Notes: a model not told the origin generated them from the letters alone. 64,000 nt of DNA from Streptomyces cellostaticus (GCF_023630175.1 NZ_JALLIN010000013.1:79028-143027), one strand, 5' to 3'. Positions 34,904-49,083 are shown, counted from the stretch's first letter. Program-made: numbers and translations.

Positions 34904-35800
34904 ATGTCCAACAAGCAGGCCCGGCCGGTGGAGTCCGAGCGGATACCGCTCAAGGCCCGCGACGTGTCCTTCTCCTGGGAGCACACACCGCTGCACTGGG
35001 TGCCCGGCGACCCGTTCACCACCCACACCATCAACGTGCTGCACCTGCTGCTGCCCGCCGGTGAGCGGTGGTTCGTGCACGTGTACAAGCAGGTGCTGCC
35101 GCTGATCCGGGACGACCGGCTGCGCGAGGACGTCATCGGCTTCATCGGGCAGGAGGCCATGCACTCCCAGGCCCACGACGAGGTCCTGCCGCACCTCAGG
35201 GAGCAGGGGCTCGACCCGACCCCGTACACCGCGCAGGTCGACTGGTTCTTCGAGAAGCTGCTCGGCGACCGCACCCTGCCGCCGGGCCGGGCGCGCCGGT
35301 GGTGGCTGCTGGAGCGGGTGGCGCTCATCGCGGCCATCGAGCACTACACGGCCTTCCTCGGCGACTGGGTGCTCAACGCCGCCGAACTCGACCGGCGGGG
35401 CGCCGATCCGACCATGCTGGACCTGCTGCGCTGGCACGGCGCCGAGGAGGTCGAGCACCGCTCGGTGGCCTTCGACCTCTTCCAGCACCTGGACGGCGGC
35501 TACCGGCGCCGCGCCCGTACCTGGGCGGCCGCCTTCGGCGCGCTGGTGTTCCTCTGGCAGCGCGGGGCGCGCTTCTTCATGGCGAACGACCCCACCCTCG
35601 TGGACGGCCGGGCGTCCTTCGGCGAGTTCCACCGCAGCGGCCGGCGCGGCACGCTGCCCACCACCGGCGCCATGCTGCGTTCCGTCCCCCGCTACCTCAG
35701 CCCCTCCTACCATCCCTCGCGGGAGGGCTCCACGGCCCAGGCCGTCGCCTACCTCGCCGTCTCCCCCGCCGCGGCGGCCGCACGGAAGGACGGGTCGTGA
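34904..35800 (+). CDS. PF10118-type metal-dependent protein with a di-iron-like ligand pattern
   Basis: A 298-aa protein usually labelled metal-dependent hydrolase. Reading its helices gives Glu54 (PAGERWF), Glu84xxHis87 (GQEAMHSQAHD), Glu146 (AAIEHYTAF) and Glu182xxHis185 (GAEEVEHRSVAF). This E, ExxH, E, ExxH order with about 30-36-residue spacing is the signature of ferritin-like di-iron enzymes. No signal peptide; a hydrophobic stretch lies near 210-225. ATG 34904 (MSNKQARPVESERIPLK) follows the palindrome. Its TGA overlaps the GTG of a flavin/2Fe-2S reductase, suggesting that electrons are delivered to it. Hydrolase or oxygenase remains open. Confidence 0.85.
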   Translation: MSNKQARPVESERIPLKARDVSFSWEHTPLHWVPGDPFTTHTINVLHLLLPAGERWFVHVYKQVLPLIRDDRLREDVIGFIGQEAMHSQAHDEVLPHLREQGLDPTPYTAQVDWFFEKLLGDRTLPPGRARRWWLLERVALIAAIEHYTAFLGDWVLNAAELDRRGADPTMLDLLRWHGAEEVEHRSVAFDLFQHLDGGYRRRARTWAAAFGALVFLWQRGARFFMANDPTLVDGRASFGEFHRSGRRGTLPTTGAMLRSVPRYLSPSYHPSREGSTAQAVAYLAVSPAAAAARKDGS

Positions 35801-36849
35801 CACCGAAGCCGCTGACCGTCGCGCTGGCGGTGGGCGCCGCCCTGCTGACCCGGCGGGCGCTGCGCCGCCGGGTGCGGGTCTCGCCGCTGTGGCCCCTGCC
35901 CGCCCTGGACCCGCCTGTTTCCGGCCACCCCCGCGCCCGGACCCGGCGGGCGCTGCTCACCGGGCTCGAGACGGTCGCCGAGGGGGTCGTGGAACTGTGC
36001 CTGGAGGGACCCGACCTGCCGGGCTGGGAGCCGGGCGCGCATCTGGACCTGGTGCTGCCGTCGGGGCTGGTGCGGCAGTACTCGCTGTGCGGCGACCCGG
36101 CGGACACCTCGGCGTACACGCTGGCCACGCGGCTGGCGGCGGACGGGCGGGGCGGCTCGCGGGAGGTGCACGAGCGGCTCGCCGTGGGAATGGAGCTGGA
36201 GGTGCGCGGACCCCGGAACCGCTTCCCGCTGCGCCCCGCGTCCTCATATGTGTTCGTCGCCGGCGGCATCGGCATCACCCCGATCCTGCCGATGCTGCGC
36301 GCCCTGCCGGAGGGCACCGAGTGGCGGCTGCTGTACGGCGGGCGGACGCGGGCCTCCATGCCGTACCTGGAGCGGGTGCGGGAACTCGCCGGGGACCGGC
36401 TGACGCTCGTCGCCGAGGACGAGGACGGGCGCCCGGACCTGGACGCGCTGCTCGCCGGTCTGCCCGCGGGCACGGCCGTGTACTGCTGCGGGCCAGAGGG
36501 GCTGACGGCCGCCGTGGAGGCACGGCTGCCGGAGGGCGCCACGCTGCACCTGGAGCGGTTCGCCGCCCACCCGTCCGCCGCGGGGGACGCCGGGTTCGAG
36601 CTGGAGCTGCGGCGCAGCGGGCGGACGTTGACCGTCCCGGCCGGCTCCTCGGTGCTGGCCGCCGTGCGCGGTGCCCTGCCGGACACCGCCTACTCCTGCG
36701 AGCAGGGCTTCTGCGGAACCTGTCAACAGCGGGTCGTCGAGGGCGAGGTGGACCACCGGGACGAGCTGCTGACGGACGCGGAGCGTGTCGACTCGATGCT
36801 GATCTGTGTGTCGCGGGCCCGGGGCGACCGGCTGGTGCTCGACATGTGA
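35797..36849 (+). CDS. Membrane-anchored flavin reductase with C-terminal plant-type 2Fe-2S ferredoxin domain
   Basis: A 350-aa protein starting at GTG 35797, overlapping the previous stop by 4 nt. Residues about 5-20 are hydrophobic (LTVALAVGAALLTRRAL), a likely membrane anchor. The flavin domain has RQYSLCGDP; the NAD domain has VFVAGGIGITPILPMLR and VYCCGPEG. The C-terminal ferredoxin domain carries the four ligands in CEQGFCGTCQ and LICVSR. This is the phthalate-dioxygenase-reductase layout: NAD(P)H to flavin to 2Fe-2S to a partner oxygenase. The coupled upstream gene is the obvious partner candidate. Confidence 0.92.
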   Translation: MTPKPLTVALAVGAALLTRRALRRRVRVSPLWPLPALDPPVSGHPRARTRRALLTGLETVAEGVVELCLEGPDLPGWEPGAHLDLVLPSGLVRQYSLCGDPADTSAYTLATRLAADGRGGSREVHERLAVGMELEVRGPRNRFPLRPASSYVFVAGGIGITPILPMLRALPEGTEWRLLYGGRTRASMPYLERVRELAGDRLTLVAEDEDGRPDLDALLAGLPAGTAVYCCGPEGLTAAVEARLPEGATLHLERFAAHPSAAGDAGFELELRRSGRTLTVPAGSSVLAAVRGALPDTAYSCEQGFCGTCQQRVVEGEVDHRDELLTDAERVDSMLICVSRARGDRLVLDM

Positions 36850-36885
36850 ACACCGGCGGCCGAATTCGATCGGTAAGGTGTTCGT

Positions 36886-37575
36886 ATGACTACCGGGGTT
36901 CGCCGCAGGATGGGCGTGGAGGAGCGGCGCCAGCAGTTGATCGGTGTCGCCCTGGACCTGTTCAGCAGGCGCTCGCCGGACGAGGTCTCGATCGACGAGA
37001 TAGCGGCCGCCGCGGGCATCTCACGCCCGCTGGTCTACCACTACTTCCCCGGCAAACTCAGCCTGTACGAGGCCGCGTTGCAGCGTGCTTCGCAGGACCT
37101 GGCGAGCCGCTTCGCCGAGCCGCGCGAAGGCCCGCTCGGAGCCCGGCTGCTGCGGGTGATGCGCCGCTTCTTCGACTTCGTGGACGAGCACGGCCCCGGC
37201 TTCTCCGCGCTGATGCGCGGGGGCCCGGCGGTCGGCTCCTCCACCACCAACGCGCTGATCGACTCGGTGCGCCAGGCCGCCTACGAGCAGATGCTCGCGC
37301 ACCTCGGCGTCACCGACGCCTCGCCGCGGCTGGAACTGGTGGTCCGGAGCTGGATCTCGCTGGCCGAGTCGACGGCGCTGATCTGGCTGGACGGCCGACA
37401 GGTCCCCCGTGCCGAGCTGGAGGTCCAGCTCGTGCACGACTTCGCCGCCCTGGCCGCCGTCAGCGCAGCCCACGACGAGGACATGGCGCTGCTGCTGCGC
37501 ACGATGGCGCAGAACGAGCCGGCCGACGGCCCCTTCGCGGAGCTCGTCGGCCGGCTCATCTCCCTGGTTCCCTAG
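36886..37575 (+). CDS. TetR-family regulator
   Basis: A 229-aa regulator starting at ATG 36886. The HTH is SIDEIAAAAGISRPLVYHYF, then PGKLSLYEAAL. The rest is the all-helical ligand domain, with HDEDMALLLRTM near the end. It lies 36 nt behind the reductase gene, in the same direction, so it may control that gene pair, probably through the palindrome at 34836. The ligand is unknown but is likely a lipid or terpenoid substrate of the pair. Confidence 0.9.
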   Translation: MTTGVRRRMGVEERRQQLIGVALDLFSRRSPDEVSIDEIAAAAGISRPLVYHYFPGKLSLYEAALQRASQDLASRFAEPREGPLGARLLRVMRRFFDFVDEHGPGFSALMRGGPAVGSSTTNALIDSVRQAAYEQMLAHLGVTDASPRLELVVRSWISLAESTALIWLDGRQVPRAELEVQLVHDFAALAAVSAAHDEDMALLLRTMAQNEPADGPFAELVGRLISLVP

Positions 37576-37583
37576 AGGGTGTC

Positions 37584-37617
37584 GCGCCCGGGGCCCGTCA
37601 CGACAGGCCCCGGGCGC
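37584..37617. terminator. Bidirectional terminator
   Basis: A 12-bp perfect stem (GCGCCCGGGGCC and its complement) with a 10-nt loop, between the convergent TetR and tautomerase-type genes. Confidence 0.75.
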
Positions 37618-37980
37618 TCACCGGTCGAACTTCCGGTAGGACGCGTCCAGGTCGCGGATCTCGGCGGACCCGTGCACGCTCAGGCCCCCCTCGCCGACGT
37701 ACTTCTGGAGCAGTTCCAGCACGGCCTCGGCGAGCCGTGCCTTCGTCTCGTCGCTGCGGCCGGCGAGGAGCCCGATGGTCACGTGCACGACGGCGTCCCG
37801 CTGTGCCGCCGGGTCCTCGGTGCCGAACACCGTGAAGGCGCTCGGCCGGAACTGCGTCTTGCAGGCCGCCAACTTCGCCGCCGCGATCCCGGCGGTCGCC
37901 TCGTGCAGCTCCCGTGCGAAACCGGCGCGGTCGAACACGCCCTCCATCGTGGAGGAGTAGTCGACGGTGATCTGCGGCAT
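37618..37980 (-). CDS. 5-carboxymethyl-2-hydroxymuconate isomerase-type tautomerase
   Basis: A 120-aa protein of the CHMI branch of the tautomerase superfamily. It begins MPQITVDYSSTMEGVFD; after Met removal Pro1 would be the catalytic base. Further family segments are FRPSAFTVFGTEDPA, AVVHVTIGLLAGRSDETKA and SVHGSAEIRDLD. CHMI isomerises a homoprotocatechuate-pathway intermediate, but no other genes of that pathway are nearby. ATG 37980 follows CAGGAG; a GTG two codons earlier also gives an N-terminal Pro. It lies 32 nt behind the amylase-pullulanase gene on the same strand and could be reached by read-through. Confidence 0.85.
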   Translation of the reverse strand: MPQITVDYSSTMEGVFDRAGFARELHEATAGIAAAKLAACKTQFRPSAFTVFGTEDPAAQRDAVVHVTIGLLAGRSDETKARLAEAVLELLQKYVGEGGLSVHGSAEIRDLDASYRKFDR

Positions 37981-38012
37981 GGGCACTCCTGTTCCAAGGC
38001 GTCGGCCCGACC

Positions 38013-43415
<5,403 letters not shown>

Positions 43416-43506
43416 AGGCGGGAACTCCTAGCGATTACGGCTCTTCTGGGTCCGACCCCACGCCGCGGCTCGGCTCCGATGCCGGGCGCCCGCGCGACCG
43501 TATCGC

Positions 43507-43540
43507 CCGCGAAAGGGTTGCAGCAAGAGGCTTGAAACCA
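43507..43540 (-). promoter_or_regulatory. MalR-type operator candidate before the amylase-pullulanase gene
   Basis: On the + strand CCCGCGAAAGGGTTGCAGCA is followed by AGAGGCTTGAA, about 95-125 nt upstream of the start. A nearly identical element, CCGCGAAAGACCTTGCAGCA, lies before malE (50477 onward) and includes the CTTGCA half-site. Shared control by MalR is likely. Confidence 0.55.
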
Positions 43541-43564
43541 TCGGTAAGCAATTTCAACGGAGTT

Positions 43565-43600
43565 GGCCCGCGCCGCCGCGAGGGGCGGACGGCGCGGGCC
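43565..43600 (-). terminator. Terminator after the alpha-amylase gene
   Basis: An 11-bp stem (GGCCCGCGCCG and its complement) with a 14-nt loop, immediately beyond the amylase stop codon. Confidence 0.65.
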
Positions 43601-43608
43601 TCGTCACG

Positions 43609-44982
43609 TCAGCAGCTCGACTTGCCGGCGTAGATGGCCAGCGCCGTGTTGGAGCCGAGGGTGGCCGAGAACTGGCCGCTGGAGTTCACCGTCACCGCGG
43701 TGTTGTTCTGGACGTTGCAGTAGGTGCCCGCGGGCAGCGAGGTCTGGTAGGTGCGGGTCAGCGAGGAGGACTCGTGGTTGATGGCCACGTAGCCCTTGCC
43801 GCCCCGGCCGAACGCGATGGCGTTGTTGCCGTCGTCCCACCAGTCGGTGACCGGCTCGCCCCGGGTGGCGTTGCGGAAGGCGACCATGCGGATGATCTCC
43901 GGCCACTTGTGCTGGCACTTCCAGCCGTCCTGCCAGCAGGCATTGACCGAGCCGCCGTTGGGCGGACCGGCGTCCGCGTCGGACCACTCGTAGCCGGAGT
44001 TGATGTCGGGGGCGCCGTAGGGCCAGGCCAGCATGAAGACGTTGGCCAGGGTGTAGTTGGCGCCGCTCTTGTAGTTGAGGGTGGAGCCGTTGCGCTCGGT
44101 GTCGTGGTTGTCGACGAAGACGCCGGCCTTGGCTCCGCTCAGGTAGCCCCAGCCCTCGCCGTAGTTGGTGAGATAGGCCAGCTTCTCGTTGGTGAAGACC
44201 CGCTTGAGGTCGTAGGCGTAGCGGAACTCCTGGACGTCCCCGTTGCCGGTGTACTCGGTGGGCTGGACGGCCTCGCCCGCGCCGTAGATGACCTCCTGCT
44301 TCCAGTAGGCGCCGGGGTTCGTCAGCCGCGACTTGATGTTGGCGAGGTCGGCGCTGTCGATGTGCTTGGCCGCGTCGACGCGGAAGCCGTCGGCGCCCAG
44401 GGAGAGCAGGTCGTTCATGTAGCCGGCGATGGTCCTGCGGACGTACTCCTCACCGGTGTCCAGGTCGGCCAGGCCGACGAGTTCGCAGTGCTGCACGTTC
44501 CAGCGGTCCTGGTAGTTGCTGATCCGGGAGGTGCAGTCGTCGAAGTCGTAGGACGAGTACAGGCCCGGGTAGTCGTACTTCGTGTACGACGAGCCGCCGG
44601 TGCCGGTGCCGCCGCCCGCCGACATGTGGTTGATCACCGTGTCGACGACGACCTTGACGCCCGCCGCGTGGCAGGTGTTCACCATGTTCCGGAAGGCCGT
44701 GCGGTCACCGAGGCGGCCGGCGATCTTGTAGCTGACGGGCTGGTACGAGGTCCACCACTGGGAGCCCTGTATGTGCTCGGCGGGCGGGGAGACCTGCACG
44801 TAGCCGTAGCCGGCGGGGCCGAGGGTACTGGAACACTCGCGGGCGACCGAGGCGTAGTTCCACTCGAAGAGCACCGCGGTGACGTCCTTGGTACCGGGCG
44901 GGGAGGCCTGCACGTTCGTCGGGGCCATGACAAATGCAGCAGCCGTGAGGGCGACCGCCGCGGAGAGGGTTCTGCGTGCCAT
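43609..44982 (-). CDS. Secreted alpha-amylase (GH13)
   Basis: A 457-aa precursor starting at ATG 44982 behind AAGGAA. Signal peptide about residues 1-27 (APTNVQA). The GH13 barrel shows [15 protein letters not shown], the nucleophile region [14 protein letters not shown], the acid in [10 protein letters not shown] and [11 protein letters not shown]. It is of the animal/Streptomyces type with C-terminal all-beta domain ending in SSC. No CBM20 starch-binding domain is present, so it is shorter than several other Streptomyces amylases. It cleaves alpha-1,4 bonds of starch outside the cell, feeding malEFG. A 20-nt inverted repeat lies upstream. Confidence 0.95.
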   Translation of the reverse strand: MARRTLSAAVALTAAAFVMAPTNVQASPPGTKDVTAVLFEWNYASVARECSSTLGPAGYGYVQVSPPAEHIQGSQWWTSYQPVSYKIAGRLGDRTAFRNMVNTCHAAGVKVVVDTVINHMSAGGGTGTGGSSYTKYDYPGLYSSYDFDDCTSRISNYQDRWNVQHCELVGLADLDTGEEYVRRTIAGYMNDLLSLGADGFRVDAAKHIDSADLANIKSRLTNPGAYWKQEVIYGAGEAVQPTEYTGNGDVQEFRYAYDLKRVFTNEKLAYLTNYGEGWGYLSGAKAGVFVDNHDTERNGSTLNYKSGANYTLANVFMLAWPYGAPDINSGYEWSDADAGPPNGGSVNACWQDGWKCQHKWPEIIRMVAFRNATRGEPVTDWWDDGNNAIAFGRGGKGYVAINHESSSLTRTYQTSLPAGTYCNVQNNTAVTVNSSGQFSATLGSNTALAIYAGKSSC

Positions 44983-45028
44983 GCGGGGTTCCTTCTTCAT
45001 CGAAGGTGTGGGGTACCGCCGAAGGCGC

Positions 45029-45048
45029 TTGCTGAAATGTTTCAGCAA
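45029..45048 (-). promoter_or_regulatory. Operator-like palindrome upstream of the alpha-amylase gene
   Basis: TTGCTGAAA-TG-TTTCAGCAA is a perfect 9-bp inverted repeat with a 2-nt centre, about 47 nt upstream of the amylase start. It has the size of a LacI-family operator and shares TTGC with the sites near malE and malR. Confidence 0.65.
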
Positions 45049-45072
45049 ACTTGCGGTGACGCAGATGTTAAA

Positions 45073-45099
45073 GGCCCGCCGCCTGAAAGGCAGCGGGCC
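45073..45099 (-). terminator. Terminator after aglA
   Basis: A 12-position stem with one mismatch (GGCCCGCCGCCT against AGGCAGCGGGCC) and a 3-nt loop, about 37 nt beyond the aglA stop. Confidence 0.65.
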
Positions 45100-45135
45100 G
45101 GTGCGAAGTTGGTGCAAGAAATTTCAGAGGGGGCG

Positions 45136-46866
45136 TCAGTCCGCCGAGGACCACCAGACGGTGGTGTCCGCCGGCACCTTCGCCTCGCCGCCGGCCTCGG
45201 TCACCTCACCGCTGGCGAGCAGGACCCGGCCGTACGCCGGCATGGTCACCGACTCGCCGGTGGTGTTGGCGACGCACACGAACTCGCCGCGCCGGAAGGC
45301 CACCACGCCCTCCGGGGCGCGCAGCCACTCCACCGCCTGGCCCGCGCCCAGGCCGGGCTGGGTGCGGCGCAGGCCGAGCGCGGAGCGGTACAGCTCCAGC
45401 GTCGAACCGGGCACGCCGGTCTGCGCCTCCACGCTCAGTTCGGCCCAGCTCGCCGGCTGCGGCAGCCAGCTCCCGCCGTCTCCGAAGCCGTAGCTGGAGC
45501 CCTCGCGGGTCCACGGGATCGGGACCCGGCAGCCGTCGCGGAAGCCGTCCTGGCCGGCGCCCCGGAAGTACGCGGGGTCCTGGCGCACCTCGTCGGGGAG
45601 GTCGACCACGTCCGGCAGGCCCAGTTCCTCGCCCTGGTAGAGATACGCCGAGCCGGGCAGGGCGAGCATCAGCAGGGAGGCCGCGCGGGCCCGGCGCAGA
45701 CCGAGGTCGCGGTCGCCGGCGGTGCGGATCTGGGTGCCGAGGCCGGGCGGGTTGGCGAACCGGGTGGCGTGCCGGGTGACGTCGTGGTTGGACAGGACCC
45801 AGGTGGCCGGGGCACCGACCGGGCGCATCGCCTCCAGGGTGCGGTCGATGACCGTGCGCAGCTCCGCCGCGTCCCACTCGGTGCCCAGGTACTGGAAGTT
45901 GAAGGCCTGGTGCAGCTCGTCCGGACGCACGTAGTTGGCGGTGCGCTCGACGGTCGGGGTCCACGCCTCCGCGACGAAGATGCGCCCACCCGTCCCCCGC
46001 CCCTGGGCGCAGGACCCTTCGGGCGCCGTCGTGTCGGCGTACTCGTCGAGCACGGTGCGCCACTGGCGGTAGATCTCGTGCACACCGTCCTGGTCGAAGA
46101 ACGGCATGACATCGTTGCCCAGCAGCTTGAGCTGGTCGTGGGAACCGAGGTCGGGCAGGCCGTCCGCCTTCACCAGGCCGTGGGCCACGTCGATGCGGAA
46201 GCCGTCCACGCCCATGTCCAGCCAGAAGCGCAGGATGGAGCGGAACTCGTCGCCGACGGCCGGGTGCTCCCAGTTGAAGTCCGGCTGCTCGGGGGCGAAG
46301 AGGTGGAGGTACCACTCGCCGGGGGTGCCGTCCGGCTCGGTGACCCGGGTCCACGCCGGGCCGCCGAAGATGGACTCCCAGTCGTTGGGCGGCAGTTCGC
46401 CGCCCTTCCCCTTGCCGGGGCGGAAGTGGTAGCGCTCGCGCAGCGGGGAGCCGGGACCCTCGGCCACGGCGCGCTTGAACCACTCGTGCTGGTCGGAGGA
46501 GTGGTTGGGGACCAGGTCGACGATGATCCGCAGGCCCAGCGCGCGGGCGTCGCGGATCAGGGCGTCGGCGTCGAGCAGGTTGCCGAACATGGGGTCGACG
46601 GCGCGGTAGTCCGCGACGTCGTAGCCGGCGTCCGCCTGCGGGGAGGCGTAGAAGGGGCTGAGCCACACGGCGTCGACACCGAGGTCGCGCAGGTAGGGGA
46701 GGCGGGAGCGCACGCCCTCCAGGTCGCCCATGCCGTCGCCGTTGCTGTCGGCGAAGCTGCGCGGGTAGACCTGGTAGATGACCGCGTCCCGCCACCAGTC
46801 ACGGCTGGCGGCGACGGTGGCGACGGCGGTGTGGGTGGCCGGGGCTGCAGAATTCTGCTGGCTCAT
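45136..46866 (-). CDS. aglA: Cytoplasmic alpha-glucosidase (GH13)
   Basis: A 576-aa intracellular glucosidase without signal peptide. The N-terminal AVIYQVYPRSFADSNGDGMG is the oligo-1,6-/alpha-glucosidase signature. VDLVPNHSSDQHEWF, the nucleophile in MGVDGFRIDVAHGL, the acid in FVAEAWTP and VLSNHDVTRHATRF complete the four GH13 regions. It cleaves imported maltose and maltodextrins to glucose. ATG 46866 follows AAGGA. It is the fourth gene of the malE-malF-malG-aglA run; hairpins between malG and aglA suggest lower or separate expression. Confidence 0.93.
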   Translation of the reverse strand: MSQQNSAAPATHTAVATVAASRDWWRDAVIYQVYPRSFADSNGDGMGDLEGVRSRLPYLRDLGVDAVWLSPFYASPQADAGYDVADYRAVDPMFGNLLDADALIRDARALGLRIIVDLVPNHSSDQHEWFKRAVAEGPGSPLRERYHFRPGKGKGGELPPNDWESIFGGPAWTRVTEPDGTPGEWYLHLFAPEQPDFNWEHPAVGDEFRSILRFWLDMGVDGFRIDVAHGLVKADGLPDLGSHDQLKLLGNDVMPFFDQDGVHEIYRQWRTVLDEYADTTAPEGSCAQGRGTGGRIFVAEAWTPTVERTANYVRPDELHQAFNFQYLGTEWDAAELRTVIDRTLEAMRPVGAPATWVLSNHDVTRHATRFANPPGLGTQIRTAGDRDLGLRRARAASLLMLALPGSAYLYQGEELGLPDVVDLPDEVRQDPAYFRGAGQDGFRDGCRVPIPWTREGSSYGFGDGGSWLPQPASWAELSVEAQTGVPGSTLELYRSALGLRRTQPGLGAGQAVEWLRAPEGVVAFRRGEFVCVANTTGESVTMPAYGRVLLASGEVTEAGGEAKVPADTTVWWSSAD

Positions 46867-46967
46867 GGCGTCCTTGATGCGGTGGGGGTCCCCCCGCCGG
46901 GGCGGGGCCGGGCGTGGGGGAAGGGTCAGTGGTGGGCGTGTGTGCGGCGGCGGGGCCGTTGCGTGCG

Positions 46968-47013
46968 AGGCGGCCGCGGTGCCGGCGGGGTCGGATGGAC
47001 ACCGCGGCCGCCT
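46968..47013 (-). terminator. Long hairpin between malG and aglA
   Basis: A 14-bp stem (46968-46981 with 47000-47013) with an 18-nt loop. It may reduce read-through from malG to aglA. Confidence 0.6.
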
Positions 47014-47014
47014 A

Positions 47015-47038
47015 CCCGCGCGCGCTGCGGCGCGCGGG
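47015..47038 (-). terminator. Hairpin just after malG
   Basis: A 9-bp stem (CCCGCGCGC/GCGCGCGGG) with a 6-nt loop, 20 nt beyond the malG stop, next to the 46968 hairpin. Confidence 0.5.
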
Positions 47039-47057
47039 AGCGCTGCTCCGGCGGGCG

Positions 47058-47966
47058 TCAGCCCTTGGTGCCGCCGGCGGTGAGGCCGGTGACGAGGTTC
47101 TTCTGCACGAGGTAGAAGAACGCGGACACGGGTATCGCGACCAGCACGGCGGTGGCCGCCATCAGGTTGCGCTGGGCGTCGTGCTCGCTGACGAAGCTCT
47201 GCAGACCGACGGCGAAGGTGTACTTGCTGTCGTCGAGCATGAACGTCGAGGCGAAGGCCACCTCACCGAACGCGGTGATGAAGTTGTAGAAGGCGGCGAC
47301 CGCCAGGCCCGGCTTGGCGAGCGGCAGGATCAGCCGGAAGAAGGTGCCGAACGGGGTGAGGCCGTCGACCCGTCCCGCCTCGTCGATCTCGAACGGGATC
47401 GTGTCGAAGTAGCCCTTGAGCAGCCAGGCGCTGTAGGGCACCGCGGTCGAGCAGTAGACCAGGATCAGCCCCAGGTAGCTGTCGATGAGCTGCAGGTCCG
47501 AGAGGATCTGGTACATCGGCACGATGAGCACGGCGATCGGGAACATCTGGGTGACCAGCAGCACCCACATGAGCTTCTTGTAGCCGGGGAAGCGCATCCG
47601 GGACACGGCGTAGCCGGTGGTCGCGGCGACCATGACGCCGATCGCGGTGGTGCCCAGGGAGACGATCAGCGAGCTCTTCATCCAGTCGAAGAAGCCCGTG
47701 TGCTGCAGCACGAACGAGTAGTTGCTGAACGTCATCTTGTGCCAGATGCCGCCTGGGTGCAGGTAGTCGTCCTTGTCCGGGCCCAGCGAGAGGAAGACCA
47801 GCCAGGCGATCGGGAAGAGGGCGATGAGGCTCGCGACGGTGAGGATGCCGTGGGAGGCCAGCGTGGTGAGGCGGCCGTTCTCGCCGCGGCGGCGGACCCT
47901 GCGGGTCTCCGGCGCCGCGCGCTGTTCGGTGACCGGGGCGGAGGTCTCGACGGTGGTCGTGGTCAT
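47058..47966 (-). CDS. malG: Maltose/maltodextrin ABC permease MalG
   Basis: A 302-aa inner-membrane subunit with six helices; the first is at about residues 35-57. The coupling EAA loop reads EIDEAGRVDGLTPFGTFFRL, then LPLAKPGLA. ATG 47966 follows GGCAGGAG. It starts 13 nt after malF, so the two are cotranscribed. It works with MalF, MalE and an ATPase of the MsiK type, which is not encoded here and in Streptomyces is shared among importers. Confidence 0.95.
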   Translation of the reverse strand: MTTTTVETSAPVTEQRAAPETRRVRRRGENGRLTTLASHGILTVASLIALFPIAWLVFLSLGPDKDDYLHPGGIWHKMTFSNYSFVLQHTGFFDWMKSSLIVSLGTTAIGVMVAATTGYAVSRMRFPGYKKLMWVLLVTQMFPIAVLIVPMYQILSDLQLIDSYLGLILVYCSTAVPYSAWLLKGYFDTIPFEIDEAGRVDGLTPFGTFFRLILPLAKPGLAVAAFYNFITAFGEVAFASTFMLDDSKYTFAVGLQSFVSEHDAQRNLMAATAVLVAIPVSAFFYLVQKNLVTGLTAGGTKG

Positions 47967-47979
47967 GGGAACTCCTGCC

Positions 47980-48984
47980 TCAGATCGCGAGCTGCTGCTC
48001 GTTGCGGTTCAGCCAGCGGCGGTAGAACGAGGTGAAGACGATCAGGATGGCCAGCAGCAGGATGCCGTAGGCGGCCGACTGCGCGAAGTCACGCGGCTGC
48101 TGTCCGAAGCCCAGGTAGTAGGCCCAGGTGACGAGGATCTGCGCGTCCGGCGCGGTGTTGCCGAAGAGCAGGAAGATGACGGCGAACTGGTTGAACGTCC
48201 AGATGATGCCCAGCAGGACGACCGTGGAGCTGACGGACCTCAGCCCGGGCAGGGTGACGAACCGGAAGCGCTGCCAGGCGTTCGCGCCGTCCATCTCGGC
48301 CGCCTCGTAGAGCGAGGAGTCGATGGACTGCAGACCGCCGAGCAGGGAGACCATCATGAAGGGCACACCGCACCAGGTGTTGACCATGATGGCGGCGAAG
48401 CGCTGCCAGAAGGTGTCCTCCAGCCACGACGGGGACGGCAGGTGCAGCGCGTCCAGCGCCGTGTTGATGATGCCTCCGTCGGCGAGCATGAAGCGCCAGC
48501 CGAAGACGGTGACGAAGGTGGGCACGGCCCACGGCAGGATCAGGATCAGGCGGTAGACGGTACGGCCGCGCAGCTTCTGGTTGAGCAGCAGGGCGAGGCC
48601 CAGCCCGATGCAGTAGTGCAGGGCGACGCAGAGGGCGGTCCAGACGATCGTCCAGACGAAGTGCGACCAGAAGCGGTCGTACGACGTCGGGCCGAACAGG
48701 ATGTCCTTGTAGTTGTCGAGCCCGATGAACTTGTAGGTGGCGTCGATGTGGTTGACACCGATGGTGCGGGCGGTGTTGAGGCTGTTGGCGTCGGTGAGCG
48801 TCAGGTAGAGGCCGTACACCAGGGGGTAGAGCACCAGCACGCCGAGCACGACTGCCACCGGTGCGATCATCGCGTAGGCGTACCAGTGGCGCTGGTATCC
48901 GTCCTTGAGGCGCCGGCCCAGCCCGGGCCGAGGCGCGCGGTCACCGCGGCGCTTGCCGGTCGCGCGGTCGATGGCGACTGTCAT
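47980..48984 (-). CDS. malF: Maltose/maltodextrin ABC permease MalF
   Basis: A 334-aa inner-membrane subunit, shorter than enterobacterial MalF because the large periplasmic P2 loop is absent, as is usual for actinobacteria. Helices lie at about 36-58, 102-125, 140-160, 188-210, 240-260 and 295-315. The EAA loop is EAAEMDGANAWQRFRFVTLP. ATG 48984 follows AGAAGG. It is separated from malE by a hairpin of 49 nt and from malG by 13 nt. Confidence 0.95.
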   Translation of the reverse strand: MTVAIDRATGKRRGDRAPRPGLGRRLKDGYQRHWYAYAMIAPVAVVLGVLVLYPLVYGLYLTLTDANSLNTARTIGVNHIDATYKFIGLDNYKDILFGPTSYDRFWSHFVWTIVWTALCVALHYCIGLGLALLLNQKLRGRTVYRLILILPWAVPTFVTVFGWRFMLADGGIINTALDALHLPSPSWLEDTFWQRFAAIMVNTWCGVPFMMVSLLGGLQSIDSSLYEAAEMDGANAWQRFRFVTLPGLRSVSSTVVLLGIIWTFNQFAVIFLLFGNTAPDAQILVTWAYYLGFGQQPRDFAQSAAYGILLLAILIVFTSFYRRWLNRNEQQLAI

Positions 48985-49029
48985 GGTTCGACACCTTCTG
49001 GAAGATCAGGGTTGGGCCGGGCACAGGGC

Positions 49030-49078
49030 GGTGGCCGCCGGATCCTTCCCCCTTCGGGGAGCGGATCCGGCGGCCACC
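49030..49078 (-). terminator. malE-malF intergenic hairpin
   Basis: A 16-bp perfect stem (GGTGGCCGCCGGATCC and its complement) with a 17-nt loop, beginning 6 nt after the malE stop. Such hairpins partly stop or protect the transcript so that the binding protein is made in excess over the permease. Confidence 0.75.
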
Positions 49079-49083
49079 CGGGC

